Shown here: piece after piece, positions 1 to 5,894 of the stretch
How the letters are laid out: each line of letters opens with the position of its first letter
Position numbering within the stretch: the stretch's first letter is position 1
DNA from: a virus
DNA length: 22,476 nucleotides
Reading direction: 5' to 3' (one strand)
Virus record (IMG/VR): IMGVR_UViG_3300006175_000034
Span: 1 to 22,476 of that record
Translations under genes and position numbers: made by a program
Notes under the pieces: model-generated
What the model saw: the letters and a program-made list of their open reading frames with translations, nothing else
Told to the model about the DNA's origin: nothing
Databases searched by the model: none

Positions 1-132
1 GGCGTAGGTGTCGGCCGTGGCCAGGGCCACCAGTCTGTCGCGGCTGGCGGCCGGGACCCCGGCCCGCTGAACGGCCTGCTCGGCCTGGTCGGTGGCGGCG
101 GCGGCACTGGCCAGCAGCTCGTGCTCAGCCAT
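1..132 (-). CDS. Hypothetical protein, N-terminal 44 residues only (runs off the left edge)
   Basis: The start is ATG at 132, with an AAGGAG Shine-Dalgarno 7 nt upstream, and the gene overlaps the end of the 125-442 gene by 8 nt. The frame stays open to base 1, so the protein is cut by the window edge. The visible part begins MAEHELLASA and is Ala-rich and probably helical, with a run of alanines and several acidic residues. I see no motif that gives a function. Its place at the end of a chain of small overlapping early genes fits a small accessory phage protein. Confidence that it is coding rests on the Shine-Dalgarno and the operon overlap. Confidence 0.65.
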   Translation of the reverse strand, partial: MAEHELLASAAAATDQAEQAVQRAGVPAASRDRLVALATADTYA

Positions 133-442
133 CGGCGGACTCCTTCTGCCGCTTGCGGGCGGACCTGATGATCGCCCGGTCGATGAAGAACTGGGTCAGC
201 TCGGGCAGGTTCTCGGGATCGCGCATGTAGTTGGACGCTGTGAACTGGATGACGGCGAACATGAACGAGAACACCGCGCCGGTCACCCACTCGGCGAAAT
301 ACCGGCCGCCCCCGGCCGCGAATAGGCAGCACGCGACCGTGTTGATCAGCAGAACGTTGCCGACGCGGCTGTGCCTGCGGGCCCTCTTGCGGATCTCCTG
401 CCGGATGTAGGCGGCGGTCACCTGCTCGTCAGTTGCCGCCAT
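125..442 (-). CDS. Small membrane protein with two predicted transmembrane segments
   Basis: This 105-residue protein has a charged N-terminus rich in Arg and Lys, two hydrophobic stretches at about residues 27-44 and 51-70 separated by a short GGGRYF turn, and a polar C-terminal tail containing RSARKRQKES. That pattern predicts a helical hairpin in the cytoplasmic membrane with both ends on the same side, probably inside by the positive-inside rule. The ATG at 442 lies inside the end of the upstream gene (14-nt overlap), so the two are probably translationally coupled. The neighbour upstream is also a membrane protein, so the pair may work together. I do not recognise a named family. A role in envelope modification or superinfection exclusion is possible but not shown. 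Confidence 0.75.
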   Translation of the reverse strand: MAATDEQVTAAYIRQEIRKRARRHSRVGNVLLINTVACCLFAAGGGRYFAEWVTGAVFSFMFAVIQFTASNYMRDPENLPELTQFFIDRAIIRSARKRQKESADG

Positions 443-902
443 CGCTGCCCTCCTTCACAACCTTAACGATGCGGACGATGTTGGGGTACTCGGACATCCA
501 GGGGATGCGCCACCCCTGGGCCTCGACCTCGTACTGCCCGCCGCGCCGCAGCTGGCCGTACAGGTCGGAGCTGGCGAACTTGCCGTTGAGCAGGCTATCC
601 GTGTCCTTGAACGTGCCCGAGGTGGTGTAGATCAGGTAGTAGCAGCTGACGCTCTTGCCGGTGCTGTCGCACACCCGGTTCTTGTCGGTCACCGTGATGG
701 TCACATCGCGCTTGGTACCGTTCCACACGTTGAACCCGATCACAACCGCTGCGGCGACAATCGCCGCCAGCGTGGCCGTCCCGATCCAGAAGATCCGGCG
801 GGAGCGGCTCTCGGCGGCGGCGCGTCGCCGCCTGAGCTGGGCCTGACGGTCGGCCGCTGAGAATGTGGTCACAGTGTCGCCGTTCTCGTCCTGGTACTGC
901 AT
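429..902 (-). CDS. Single-pass membrane protein with extracytoplasmic domain
   Basis: The protein has 157 residues. Residues 1-36 are polar and end in a strongly basic run (RRRRAAAESRSRR). Residues 37-60 form one transmembrane helix. Residues 61-157 form a beta-rich domain with two cysteines (CDSTGKSVSC) that could form a disulfide outside the membrane. The later segment with SLLNGKFASSDLY and a GWRIPWMSEYPNI-type stretch resembles a membrane protein family I recall as common in phages, whose function is unknown to me. The start at 902 has a strong Shine-Dalgarno (AGGAGGGG). The topology (basic side in) places the C-terminal domain outside the cytoplasm. A structural role in lysis or exclusion would be a guess. 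Confidence 0.8.
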   Translation of the reverse strand: MQYQDENGDTVTTFSAADRQAQLRRRRAAAESRSRRIFWIGTATLAAIVAAAVVIGFNVWNGTKRDVTITVTDKNRVCDSTGKSVSCYYLIYTTSGTFKDTDSLLNGKFASSDLYGQLRRGGQYEVEAQGWRIPWMSEYPNIVRIVKVVKEGSDGGN

Positions 903-937
903 GGTTCCCCTCCTGCTGATTGATTTGACGGTACGGG

Positions 938-1312
938 TCAGATCTCTTGGCTGCGGTTCCAGTCGGCGATCGCGCGAGCCACGGCCCGGTTGTCGTTGTC
1001 GGCCAGCGCCTGGATGATCTCGCTCAGCGCGTGGACGGCCGCGTCGCGGTCGCTCTCGTACATATCGGCCTTGTCCTGCAGGTCGGCCAGCTGCTTCTCC
1101 AGGTCGTGCGCCCGGTCGTTGTGCGCGGACGCCGCCCGGCTCAGCCGGATCCGGTCGGCCACCAGCTCGGCGAACGCCGTCCCGCCGCGCGTGATCCGCG
1201 CGGCCAGGTCGTGCACCAGCTCGCCGCTGCCGTTCGGCAGCGCCCGGCCCAGATCGTCCTGCACCTGGGCGATCAGCTCGGTGACGGGCCGCTGCCGCTC
1301 GTGCTGGTCCAT
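938..1312 (-). CDS. Helical, coiled-coil-prone hypothetical protein
   Basis: This is a 124-residue, mostly helical and acidic protein. The stretch from about residue 68 to 95 (HDLEKQLADLQDKADMYES) has a heptad-like pattern and is likely to form a coiled coil. The start at ATG 1312 has a strong Shine-Dalgarno (GAGGAGGGG) and lies 40 nt inside the end of the upstream gene, so translation is probably coupled. The C-terminal NRAVARAIADWN segment is a second amphipathic helix. I do not recognise a domain. It belongs to the small-gene string downstream of the DinG-like helicase and may be a small early protein acting by binding a host or phage partner. Confidence 0.75.
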   Translation of the reverse strand: MDQHERQRPVTELIAQVQDDLGRALPNGSGELVHDLAARITRGGTAFAELVADRIRLSRAASAHNDRAHDLEKQLADLQDKADMYESDRDAAVHALSEIIQALADNDNRAVARAIADWNRSQEI

Positions 1313-1560
1313 GTCCCCTCCTCTATCCGGGCGAGCGTGTCGCCCTCGACTGTCTTGAACATCTCGCCCAGTTTGGACAGCGTCTCGATAGCCTCGACCT
1401 CCTGCATCAGCAGGTTGCCCAGGTGAGCCGCCTGCGCGGCCTGCTCCGGGGTCATCCGGGGCAGCGCCTCGACTGTGCGACGCATCATCTCCTCGGCCTC
1501 CTGGCGATAGGTGCTCTCACCTCGGGCGATCCGCCCGGCCGCCTCCTGCGACCACCTCAC
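1273..1560 (-). CDS. Small helical hypothetical protein
   Basis: The protein has 95 residues, and I place its start at GTG 1560 because it overlaps the stop of the preceding 49-residue gene as GTGA. The frame remains open further upstream (to 1743), but that extension overlaps the zinc-ribbon gene in another frame and has shadow-like composition. The protein is alpha-helical and rich in Glu, Met and Ala (EEMMRRTVEALPRMTPEQA), and ends in a Ser/Gly-rich tail that overlaps the next gene. No catalytic motif is visible. It sits in the early small-gene operon. Confidence 0.65.
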   Translation of the reverse strand: MRWSQEAAGRIARGESTYRQEAEEMMRRTVEALPRMTPEQAAQAAHLGNLLMQEVEAIETLSKLGEMFKTVEGDTLARIEEGTWTSTSGSGPSPS

Positions 1561-1706
1561 AGCGACCGCCGCTGGACGATCCGGAGCACCCAGGCGCCGC
1601 AGCGCGGGCACGCATAGGACTTGATCCACGTGCCTCCGGACCCGCCCGACCAGCTGGCCATCTTCCGGTCCGGGTGGCCGATCAGCGCGCACAGCAGCCG
1701 CCTCAC
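1557..1706 (-). CDS. 49-residue protein with a CPRCG zinc-ribbon knuckle
   Basis: This short gene runs from GTG 1706 to TGA 1557. It is joined by GTGA overlaps at both ends: its start overlaps the stop of the 1703-2044 gene and its stop overlaps the start of the 1273-1560 gene. The protein begins VRRLLCALIGHPDRKM and carries ACPRCGAW near residues 32-39. With the earlier Cys6 and His11 this gives a plausible C/H plus CxxC zinc site. Tiny proteins of this layout are common in actinophages, and I know of no firm function. The double overlap is the main evidence that it is real, since the long frame on the same strand here would need to run through it. Confidence 0.7.
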   Translation of the reverse strand: MRRLLCALIGHPDRKMASWSGGSGGTWIKSYACPRCGAWVLRIVQRRSL

Positions 1707-2044
1707 TGCGCCACCCCTCCCGCGTCCGCTTCCGACTGAACACTGACCGTGGTCCGCCGGACGCCCTGGGGGGTCAGCCGGATCTCGTGCGTGGCCGGTC
1801 GCCTGCCGACGTGCAGGGTGATCATGCCGTTCTGGGCCAGCCGCTTGAACATCAGCATGGTGCAGCTGTAGGACTTCCCGGCCGCGCCGAAGGTGCAGCG
1901 CCGGTGGTCCCGGGTGTCGGCCACCACCGGGATGTCGCTGTAGCGCTGATCGTCCCGGGCCACGGCGTCCACCGTCCGGCGGATGTCGTGCAGCGCCTTG
2001 CGCTGGGTGTCGGGCAAGTACATTCCCCTACTCGCCCGGGTCAT
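1703..2044 (-). CDS. Putative winged-helix-like small protein (paralogue 3 of 3)
   Basis: The protein has 113 residues. The start at ATG 2044 is preferred over ATG 2023 because a GGAG Shine-Dalgarno lies 7 nt upstream, while the second ATG has only a badly spaced one. The C-terminal half reads CTMLMFKRLAQNGMITLHV, then a short turn, then EIRLTPQGVR. This looks like a recognition helix followed by a beta-hairpin wing ending in the LTxxG signature common to winged-helix regulators. The same end pattern occurs in the genes at 2519-2773 and 2766-3116. Two cysteines (RRCTFGAAGKSYSC) are unique to this copy. DNA binding is inferred from this pattern only. An alternative is a small basic host-interaction protein. 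Confidence 0.7.
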   Translation of the reverse strand: MTRASRGMYLPDTQRKALHDIRRTVDAVARDDQRYSDIPVVADTRDHRRCTFGAAGKSYSCTMLMFKRLAQNGMITLHVGRRPATHEIRLTPQGVRRTTVSVQSEADAGGVAQ

Positions 2045-2522
2045 CGACCTTCTCCACCCAGTCCGCGTCGTCGGTGTAGACCGTGGCCGCGCCGGATTCG
2101 AAGCATACCGGGCGCCACGGTCCGTGCGGGCCCTGCCTGCCGAATCCCATGGCCATCAGCTCGCTGCCGTCCGGCACGGCCGCGACGTGGGTGCAGCGGA
2201 AGGTCCGTATCAGCTCGGGCGCCCGAAAGGGCTTGTTTTCGACGTAGTCCCGACCCGGCTTGAAAAACTCGGCGGCAGGCTCGTCGCCCCCGTCCGTGCT
2301 GCCGCCGTCGACGGCGGTGACGTTGCCCTCGTAGCGGAGGACGAACCGGGTCGAGTTGTCCGGCAGGACGTAGCCGTCGACCACGGTGACCCAGTGCTCG
2401 CCCTCCTTGACGTCCAGGTGGGCCACCCCCTCCAGCTCGATGACGACCCGGCTGGAGGGGGTGGTGGTCCAGGGGCCGTGGGTGATCACCGTGCCCCGGC
2501 CCTCGTTGGTGGGGGTGCTCAT
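2028..2522 (-). CDS. Hypothetical protein, probably beta-rich
   Basis: The protein has 164 residues. ATG 2522 overlaps the stop of the upstream gene as ATGA. The sequence alternates short hydrophobic strands with Gly, Pro and Asp turns (RVVIELEGVAHLDVKEGEHW; TRFVLRYEGNVTAV), which suggests a beta-sandwich or barrel. It has two cysteines (FRCTH and PVCFES) and an acidic C-terminus. It lies between two winged-helix-like paralogues but does not resemble them. I do not recognise a family and see no signal peptide or membrane segment. Confidence 0.75.
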   Translation of the reverse strand: MSTPTNEGRGTVITHGPWTTTPSSRVVIELEGVAHLDVKEGEHWVTVVDGYVLPDNSTRFVLRYEGNVTAVDGGSTDGGDEPAAEFFKPGRDYVENKPFRAPELIRTFRCTHVAAVPDGSELMAMGFGRQGPHGPWRPVCFESGAATVYTDDADWVEKVDDPGE

Positions 2523-2773
2523 GTCCTGATCCCTTCCGGTGTGAGTGAGATGAATGTACCGCCGTAGTCGCCCCGGTGGTACGCGGCCAGCCGTGCCCGG
2601 ACCAGGGCGTGGAACGTGGCCGGGTTCCAGCCCGGACCCGTCCGGCCGCCGGGGCGCCAGAACTGGCGGTTGGTCTGGTAGACCAGGATCCGCTCCCCCG
2701 TGTGGCGGGTCCGCTTCTGCAGATAGCGCAACAGGGCGGCCTCCGTGCGGGTCAGATCCCTGACCTCAGACAT
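2519..2773 (-). CDS. Putative winged-helix-like small protein (paralogue 2 of 3)
   Basis: This 84-residue protein begins MSEVRDLTRTEAALLRYLQK, whose TEAALLRYL helix matches the TEVNLLRRI helix of the neighbour at 2766-3116. It ends with ATFHALVRARLAAYHRGDYG followed by TFISLTPEGIR, which parallels the recognition helix, wing and LTxxGhR ending of its two relatives. The ATG at 2773 overlaps the upstream gene by 8 nt and has a modest AGGTGG Shine-Dalgarno. The central WRPGGRTGPGW loop is unusual. A DNA-binding role is inferred from the pattern. Fold prediction would decide it. Confidence 0.72.
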   Translation of the reverse strand: MSEVRDLTRTEAALLRYLQKRTRHTGERILVYQTNRQFWRPGGRTGPGWNPATFHALVRARLAAYHRGDYGGTFISLTPEGIRT

Positions 2774-3116
2774 CGGGCCACCTAAGCGAGGCGTGACGGA
2801 CGCCCTGCTCGGTCAGCTGGACCGTGACGCGGCCCGGCCGCATCTGGATACCGATCAGGTCCCGGTGCATCAGCCGGACGAACGTCAGGCTGCTGGCAGC
2901 AGTGATGGACCCGTCCGAGATCCGCCACGCCCCGTGCTCGTTGACGTGTACGGACATCCTGACCTGATGGATGTACCGATCCGTGTTGCGCTCGCTGCGA
3001 AAGCGCAGAGACGCCTCGCGGTAGATCCGGCGCAACAGATTGACCTCGGTGCGGGCCAGCTCGGGCGTGCGGATCTCCAGCACGCCGGGCACGTCGGTGG
3101 CGACGATCTCAGCCAC
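2766..3116 (-). CDS. Putative winged-helix-like small protein (paralogue 1 of 3)
   Basis: This 116-residue protein starts at GTG 3116 with a strong Shine-Dalgarno (AAGGAGGAGGAG). The layout is an N-terminal strand, a helix (TEVNLLRRIYREASLRF), a central beta-like stretch, a predicted recognition helix (SSLTFVRLMHRDLIGIQM), then a wing VTVQLTEQGVR. This is the longest and most regular of the three related genes in this string, and the family resemblance is clearest at the helix plus LTxxG end. It overlaps the upstream 68-residue gene by 8 nt. The target is unknown. Early phage winged-helix proteins often act as transcription modulators, so that is a reasonable but unproven guess. Confidence 0.75.
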   Translation of the reverse strand: MAEIVATDVPGVLEIRTPELARTEVNLLRRIYREASLRFRSERNTDRYIHQVRMSVHVNEHGAWRISDGSITAASSLTFVRLMHRDLIGIQMRPGRVTVQLTEQGVRHASLRWPDV

Positions 3117-3315
3117 GCCTGCTCCTCCTCCTTCGGGGCCAGACTCCGAGACGGTCGTTCTCCTCCTTGACGCTGTGCCACAGCGTGACCTGGCCCATGT
3201 TGAACAGGTCGCACTCCAGGTTGCGGCGCCGACGGCGGAACCGGTACTCGGCGAACTGGCCCGTGAGCCGCATGCCCGCCAGCGTCCGTATGAATCTGGC
3301 GTCAGACCGGCGCAT
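3109..3315 (-). CDS. Small very basic protein
   Basis: The protein has 68 residues and is strikingly rich in Arg, including FRRRRRN near residues 27-32 and WPRRRRSRRG at the C-terminus. The ATG at 3315 shares one base with the stop of the DinG-like helicase (TGATG), so it is almost certainly translationally coupled to it. The high positive charge fits nucleic-acid binding. It has one cysteine (LECDLF) and no recognisable domain. Because it directly follows the helicase it could be a cofactor, but this is inference. The longer frame starting at 3582 overlaps the helicase and is rejected. Confidence 0.65.
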   Translation of the reverse strand: MRRSDARFIRTLAGMRLTGQFAEYRFRRRRRNLECDLFNMGQVTLWHSVKEENDRLGVWPRRRRSRRG

Positions 3316-5261
3316 CAGTCCGCACCCCGCGCCGAGCGCAGCCCGGCGAAGAAGGCGGCGACCTCGTCCACCGACGACACCAGCGGGGCGGGGGGCAGGG
3401 CGCGGCGTACCGCCGACGCCCACCCGGCCCGCATGCGCGGGTCCAGGATGGCGACCGCTCCGGCGTCGTCGACCGACCGGATTAGGCGGCCGAACGCCTG
3501 GATCAGGACCAGCGACATCTCGGGGATGCTGACCCGGCGGAAGTCCGACCCCTTGCCGAACCGCTTGACCGTAAGGGCGCACCGGGCCTTGAACACCGGG
3601 TCGTCCGGGACGGGGAACGGCATCTTGTCGATCACGACCAGGCGGCAGGTGTCCCCGGCGAAGTCGACGCCCGTGAAGAAGCTGCGGGTGGCGAACAGGA
3701 CCGAGTCGGCGTGATCGGCGAACTGGCGGGCCAGCTCACGGTTGGGCGTACCGGCGCCCTGCAGGAATACCGGGAGCCCGTGCCTGCCCAGCCGGGGGCG
3801 CAGCGCGTCGTGCGCCTCGCGCATGGCCGAGGTGCTGGTGAACAGCAGCAGCGCGCCGCCGCCCGACACCAGGACCAGGTCGTACATCTGGTCCTGGGCC
3901 CATCCGCGCCAGTGCGGGTCCCTGGGCATCGGGGCGTCCGACGGGGGCAGCATCAGCCGGGCCTGCTTCGAGTAGTCGAAGGGCGTGCCGACATCCAGGC
4001 TGTCGTACTTGGACAGTCCGGCCCGGCGGGCCACGTAGGTCACGTCGCCGTTTATGCCCAGGGTGGCGCTGGTCAGGACGGTCGGCTTGCCCAGCTCCCA
4101 CACGGCCGCGTGCAGGAAGCCGCCGACCTCGACCGGGGCGATCTTCATCTCGACCCGGCCGCCGCGCCCTGCCTCCATCCACGTCACCCCCCCATGGTCC
4201 GTGTTCCGACTGAAGCCGGACATGTCCGCCGTCAGCCCGTCCACCCGGCGCGCGAACTCGCAGACGCGGTCGATCTCGCCGTCCTCGTCCGGCTCGGGGT
4301 CCTCGCACCGGCAGTCGGCGTCCTGGGCCGCCGTGTCGATCGTGCGCAGCAGGTCGGTCAGGCGGGCGGCCTCGGCCTGGTCGTCGACGTCCAGCTCGGC
4401 CGTGCGGGACTTGGGGTTGTCCTCGAAGAATCGCTGCAGGCGGCCGAACCAGGTGGCGGCCCGGTCGCGCAGCTCGTCGACCGCCTTCTGGGCTGCGTCC
4501 GGGTAGTGGCCCTCGATCCGGGAGCAGGTGTTCAGGATTCGTCCCAGGGTGACCGACACCGTCAGTCCGTCGGCGACGATGGAGGGCATCTCGTGGGCCT
4601 CGTCCACCACCAGGTAGTCGTACTCGCCCAGGATTCCGGCCGCGCCGTTGGTCATCGCGCGCAGACGCAGGTCCTGGGTCAATAGGCTGGTGTTCACGAC
4701 CAGGACCGTGGCGCGCAGAGCGCGGGACTTGGCCCGCTCCGAGTAGCACTCCCGGCCGAACGGGCAGCGCTTGCGCCCGATGCAGCCCTCGGCGTCGGTG
4801 GTCAGCTCGCGCCACTCGCGGTCGTCGACCGGCTGCACCAGGTCCTGCCGCTCGCCGTCGGTGCCCTCCTTGACGTAGGCGCCGCCGTTCTTGTCGGCCT
4901 CGCGCAGGCAGACGTAGTTGCTGCGCCCCTTCAGAACGGCGAAGGTCAGCTCGGGGAACAGCGTATCGCGCAGGGTCGGCAGGTCCTTGCCCGCGATCTG
5001 GTCCTGCAGCGCCTTGGTGCTGACGCTGACGACCACGCGCTTGCGGACGCGCAGGGCCTGCGCGATGATGGGGATCAGGTAGCCCAGGCTCTTGCCGACG
5101 CCGCAGCCTGCCTGCGCCAGCAGGACTCGGTGCTTGGCCTCGCCCCGGACGGTCAGCTGCACGGCCTCAGCCATCCGACGTTGCTGCGGACGCACGGAGA
5201 ACCCGGGCCACTGCTCGGTCAGGGCCGCTTCGGCCTCGTGCCAGCTCTGAATGGAAGTCAT
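3315..5261 (-). CDS. DinG/XPD-family superfamily 2 DNA helicase with probable Fe-S cluster
   Basis: This 648-residue protein should be an ATP-driven 5'-3' DNA helicase. Visible motifs are Walker A AGCGVGKS (residues 51-58), four cysteines at 118, 160, 166 and 172 (CIGRKRCPFGREC) placed as the Fe-S cluster of XPD/DinG helicases, the DEAH box (VVDEAHEM, 220-223), a TSATLG motif III-like segment, a FFTGVDFAGD stretch and a QAFGRLIRS motif VI near the end. Length fits the family. It is the first gene of the leftward early operon. The ATG at 5261 has no Shine-Dalgarno; instead a promoter -10 ends 6 nt before it, so the mRNA is probably leaderless. It probably serves phage replication or recombination with the primase and Sak4-like ATPase nearby. 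Confidence 0.93.
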   Translation of the reverse strand: MTSIQSWHEAEAALTEQWPGFSVRPQQRRMAEAVQLTVRGEAKHRVLLAQAGCGVGKSLGYLIPIIAQALRVRKRVVVSVSTKALQDQIAGKDLPTLRDTLFPELTFAVLKGRSNYVCLREADKNGGAYVKEGTDGERQDLVQPVDDREWRELTTDAEGCIGRKRCPFGRECYSERAKSRALRATVLVVNTSLLTQDLRLRAMTNGAAGILGEYDYLVVDEAHEMPSIVADGLTVSVTLGRILNTCSRIEGHYPDAAQKAVDELRDRAATWFGRLQRFFEDNPKSRTAELDVDDQAEAARLTDLLRTIDTAAQDADCRCEDPEPDEDGEIDRVCEFARRVDGLTADMSGFSRNTDHGGVTWMEAGRGGRVEMKIAPVEVGGFLHAAVWELGKPTVLTSATLGINGDVTYVARRAGLSKYDSLDVGTPFDYSKQARLMLPPSDAPMPRDPHWRGWAQDQMYDLVLVSGGGALLLFTSTSAMREAHDALRPRLGRHGLPVFLQGAGTPNRELARQFADHADSVLFATRSFFTGVDFAGDTCRLVVIDKMPFPVPDDPVFKARCALTVKRFGKGSDFRRVSIPEMSLVLIQAFGRLIRSVDDAGAVAILDPRMRAGWASAVRRALPPAPLVSSVDEVAAFFAGLRSARGAD

Positions 5262-5267
5262 AGGAGT

Positions 5268-5298
5268 AGTCTATCGTCCGATTTGTCAGGGTGTCAAG
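5268..5298 (-). promoter_or_regulatory. Promoter with embedded dyad (site S1) for the DinG-like helicase operon; leaderless
   Basis: On the minus strand, TTGACA (5292-5297) is followed after exactly 18 nt by TAGACT (5268-5273). Six nucleotides later comes the ATG of the helicase. The -35 is the first half of the dyad CTTGACACCCTGACAA (5283-5298), which recurs with small changes at three other operon heads. The initiation point expected 6-7 nt after the -10 falls on the ATG itself, and no Shine-Dalgarno is present. Confidence 0.75.
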
Positions 5299-5310
5299 GG
5301 CCGGAGGCCG

Positions 5311-5508
5311 TCAGATCTCGTCCGGCGGCGACAGCAGGCAGCGGTGCGTCTTGCTATCTACCTGCTTGGCCTGGAGGGCCACCTGGGCCAGAGTGGCGTG
5401 GGACAGTGCCCGGATAAGCAGAGCGGTCTCCCGGGACGTCCCGCGCACCAGCTCGCTCTCGGCTAGGTACCGCTCGGCGCGGTGGTAGTGGTGCCTCTCG
5501 TCTGCCAT
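5311..5508 (-). CDS. Small charged hypothetical protein
   Basis: This 65-residue protein starts at ATG 5508 (MADERHHYHRAERYLAESEL). A weak GGTGGA element lies upstream. A longer frame starting at 5580 exists, but its extra 24 residues are Cys/Trp-rich and unlike the rest. The protein is one or two amphipathic helices with an HHYHRAERYLAE start and a conserved-looking ATLAQVALQAKQVD helix. I recall small proteins of this composition being common in Streptomyces phages, without a known function. It stands alone between the candidate origin region and the helicase promoter. It could be a replication or antihost factor, but nothing in the sequence proves it. Confidence 0.65.
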   Translation of the reverse strand: MADERHHYHRAERYLAESELVRGTSRETALLIRALSHATLAQVALQAKQVDSKTHRCLLSPPDEI

Positions 5509-5547
5509 GGGCGCAGTCCACCATGCCCCTTGACCGGCCGTCCAGCG

Positions 5548-5672
5548 CCCACAACGGCACAACGCCTCCCGAGCAGACACCCCACATACACACGTAGCAC
5601 GGACGCGCGGACGCGGACGGACGCGTACACGTACGAGGGGCGTATTTCCCGGAGGCGTTGTGGCGTTGTGGG
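5548..5672. repeat. 22-bp inverted repeat (21/22) built of tandem CCACAACG units, 81-bp spacer
   Basis: The arms lie at 5548-5569 and 5651-5672 and match at 21 of 22 positions as an inverted repeat. Each arm holds two adjacent 8-bp units: CCACAACG and GCACAACG at 5549-5564, and CGTTGTGG twice at 5656-5671. Two further relatives, TGTTGTGA (5732-5739) and TGTTGTGG (5751-5758), lie to the right. This is an iteron-like arrangement in opposed orientation. Confidence 0.85.
5601..5625 (+). repeat. Three direct copies of GGACGCG
   Basis: GGACGCG occurs at 5601-5607, 5609-5615 and 5619-5625, inside the loop of the 22-bp inverted repeat, with a partial GGACG at 5615-5619. Spacing is 8 and 10 bp. It could be a second protein-binding array or simple slippage-derived repetition. 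Confidence 0.7.
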
Positions 5673-5713
5673 AGTACGGAAGCGCCGGTCATGGCATATA
5701 CGGACGACAACGG

Positions 5714-5754
5714 AACACATGTTGTTCTCTCTGTTGTGAGAGAGAGCATGTGTT
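5714..5754. repeat. Two-part hairpin with CT/AG-rich inner stem
   Basis: AACACATG (5714-5721) pairs with CATGTGTT (5747-5754). Inside, after a short asymmetric internal loop, TCTCTCT (5726-5732) pairs with AGAGAGA (5739-5745), leaving the loop GTTGTG. The total is 15 base pairs. No U-run follows on either strand, so it is not an obvious terminator. It may be a structured RNA or a cruciform element. Confidence 0.65.
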
Positions 5755-5849
5755 GTGGGGATTGAAAGACTGCAGCGGCAGTGGCTCTTCGTGATTGTTA
5801 CATCACTATCATAGTTACTGGATGTCACTGTGCGTGACTCCTCGTACAT

Positions 5850-5892
5850 ACAACACCGCCCCCCGGTCCTACAACAGGTGGGGGGCGGTTGT
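5850..5892 (-). terminator. Hairpin terminator downstream of the prim-pol gene
   Basis: CCGCCCCCC (5856-5864) pairs perfectly with GGGGGGCGG (5880-5888). Four more pairs (acaa at 5850-5853 with ttgt at 5889-5892) extend the stem past a 2-nt bulge. The loop is 15 nt. It lies immediately after the stop of the 5895-8405 gene on the minus strand and is followed by a T-containing but not uniform tail. Confidence 0.7.
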
Positions 5893-5894
5893 CG

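Larger units (their letters stand above)
5509..5894. other. 386-bp non-coding region dense in repeats and dyads; candidate replication origin
   Basis: No convincing gene lies here. The stretch contains a 22-bp inverted repeat with tandem 8-bp CCACAACG units, GGACGCG direct repeats, a long hairpin at 5714-5754, ACTGC/GCAGT (5769-5782), the perfect 11-bp palindrome ACTATCATAGT (5805-5815), GTCAC/GTGAC (5824-5838) and a terminator-like hairpin at its right end. Bases 5700-5850 are clearly more AT-rich than their surroundings. It lies between the primase fusion and the helicase. Iterons next to an AT-rich segment beside the primase gene is the usual look of a phage origin, but a regulatory or structured RNA role is equally open. 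Confidence 0.5.

Noticed and set aside
3711-4685. Long plus-strand open frame opposite the DinG-like helicase
   Set aside because: High-GC shadow of a clearly coding minus-strand helicase; no domain and low-complexity composition.
5354-5749. Minus-strand 131-residue frame across the repeat region
   Set aside because: Low-complexity, Ser/Arg/Cys-rich, overlaps the small gene in another frame and lacks a Shine-Dalgarno.
5691-5765. 24-codon plus-strand frame beginning MAYTDDNGTHVV inside the repeat region
   Set aside because: No Shine-Dalgarno at proper distance and it spans the hairpin at 5714-5754; the resemblance to MQYQDENGDTV of another protein is probably chance.
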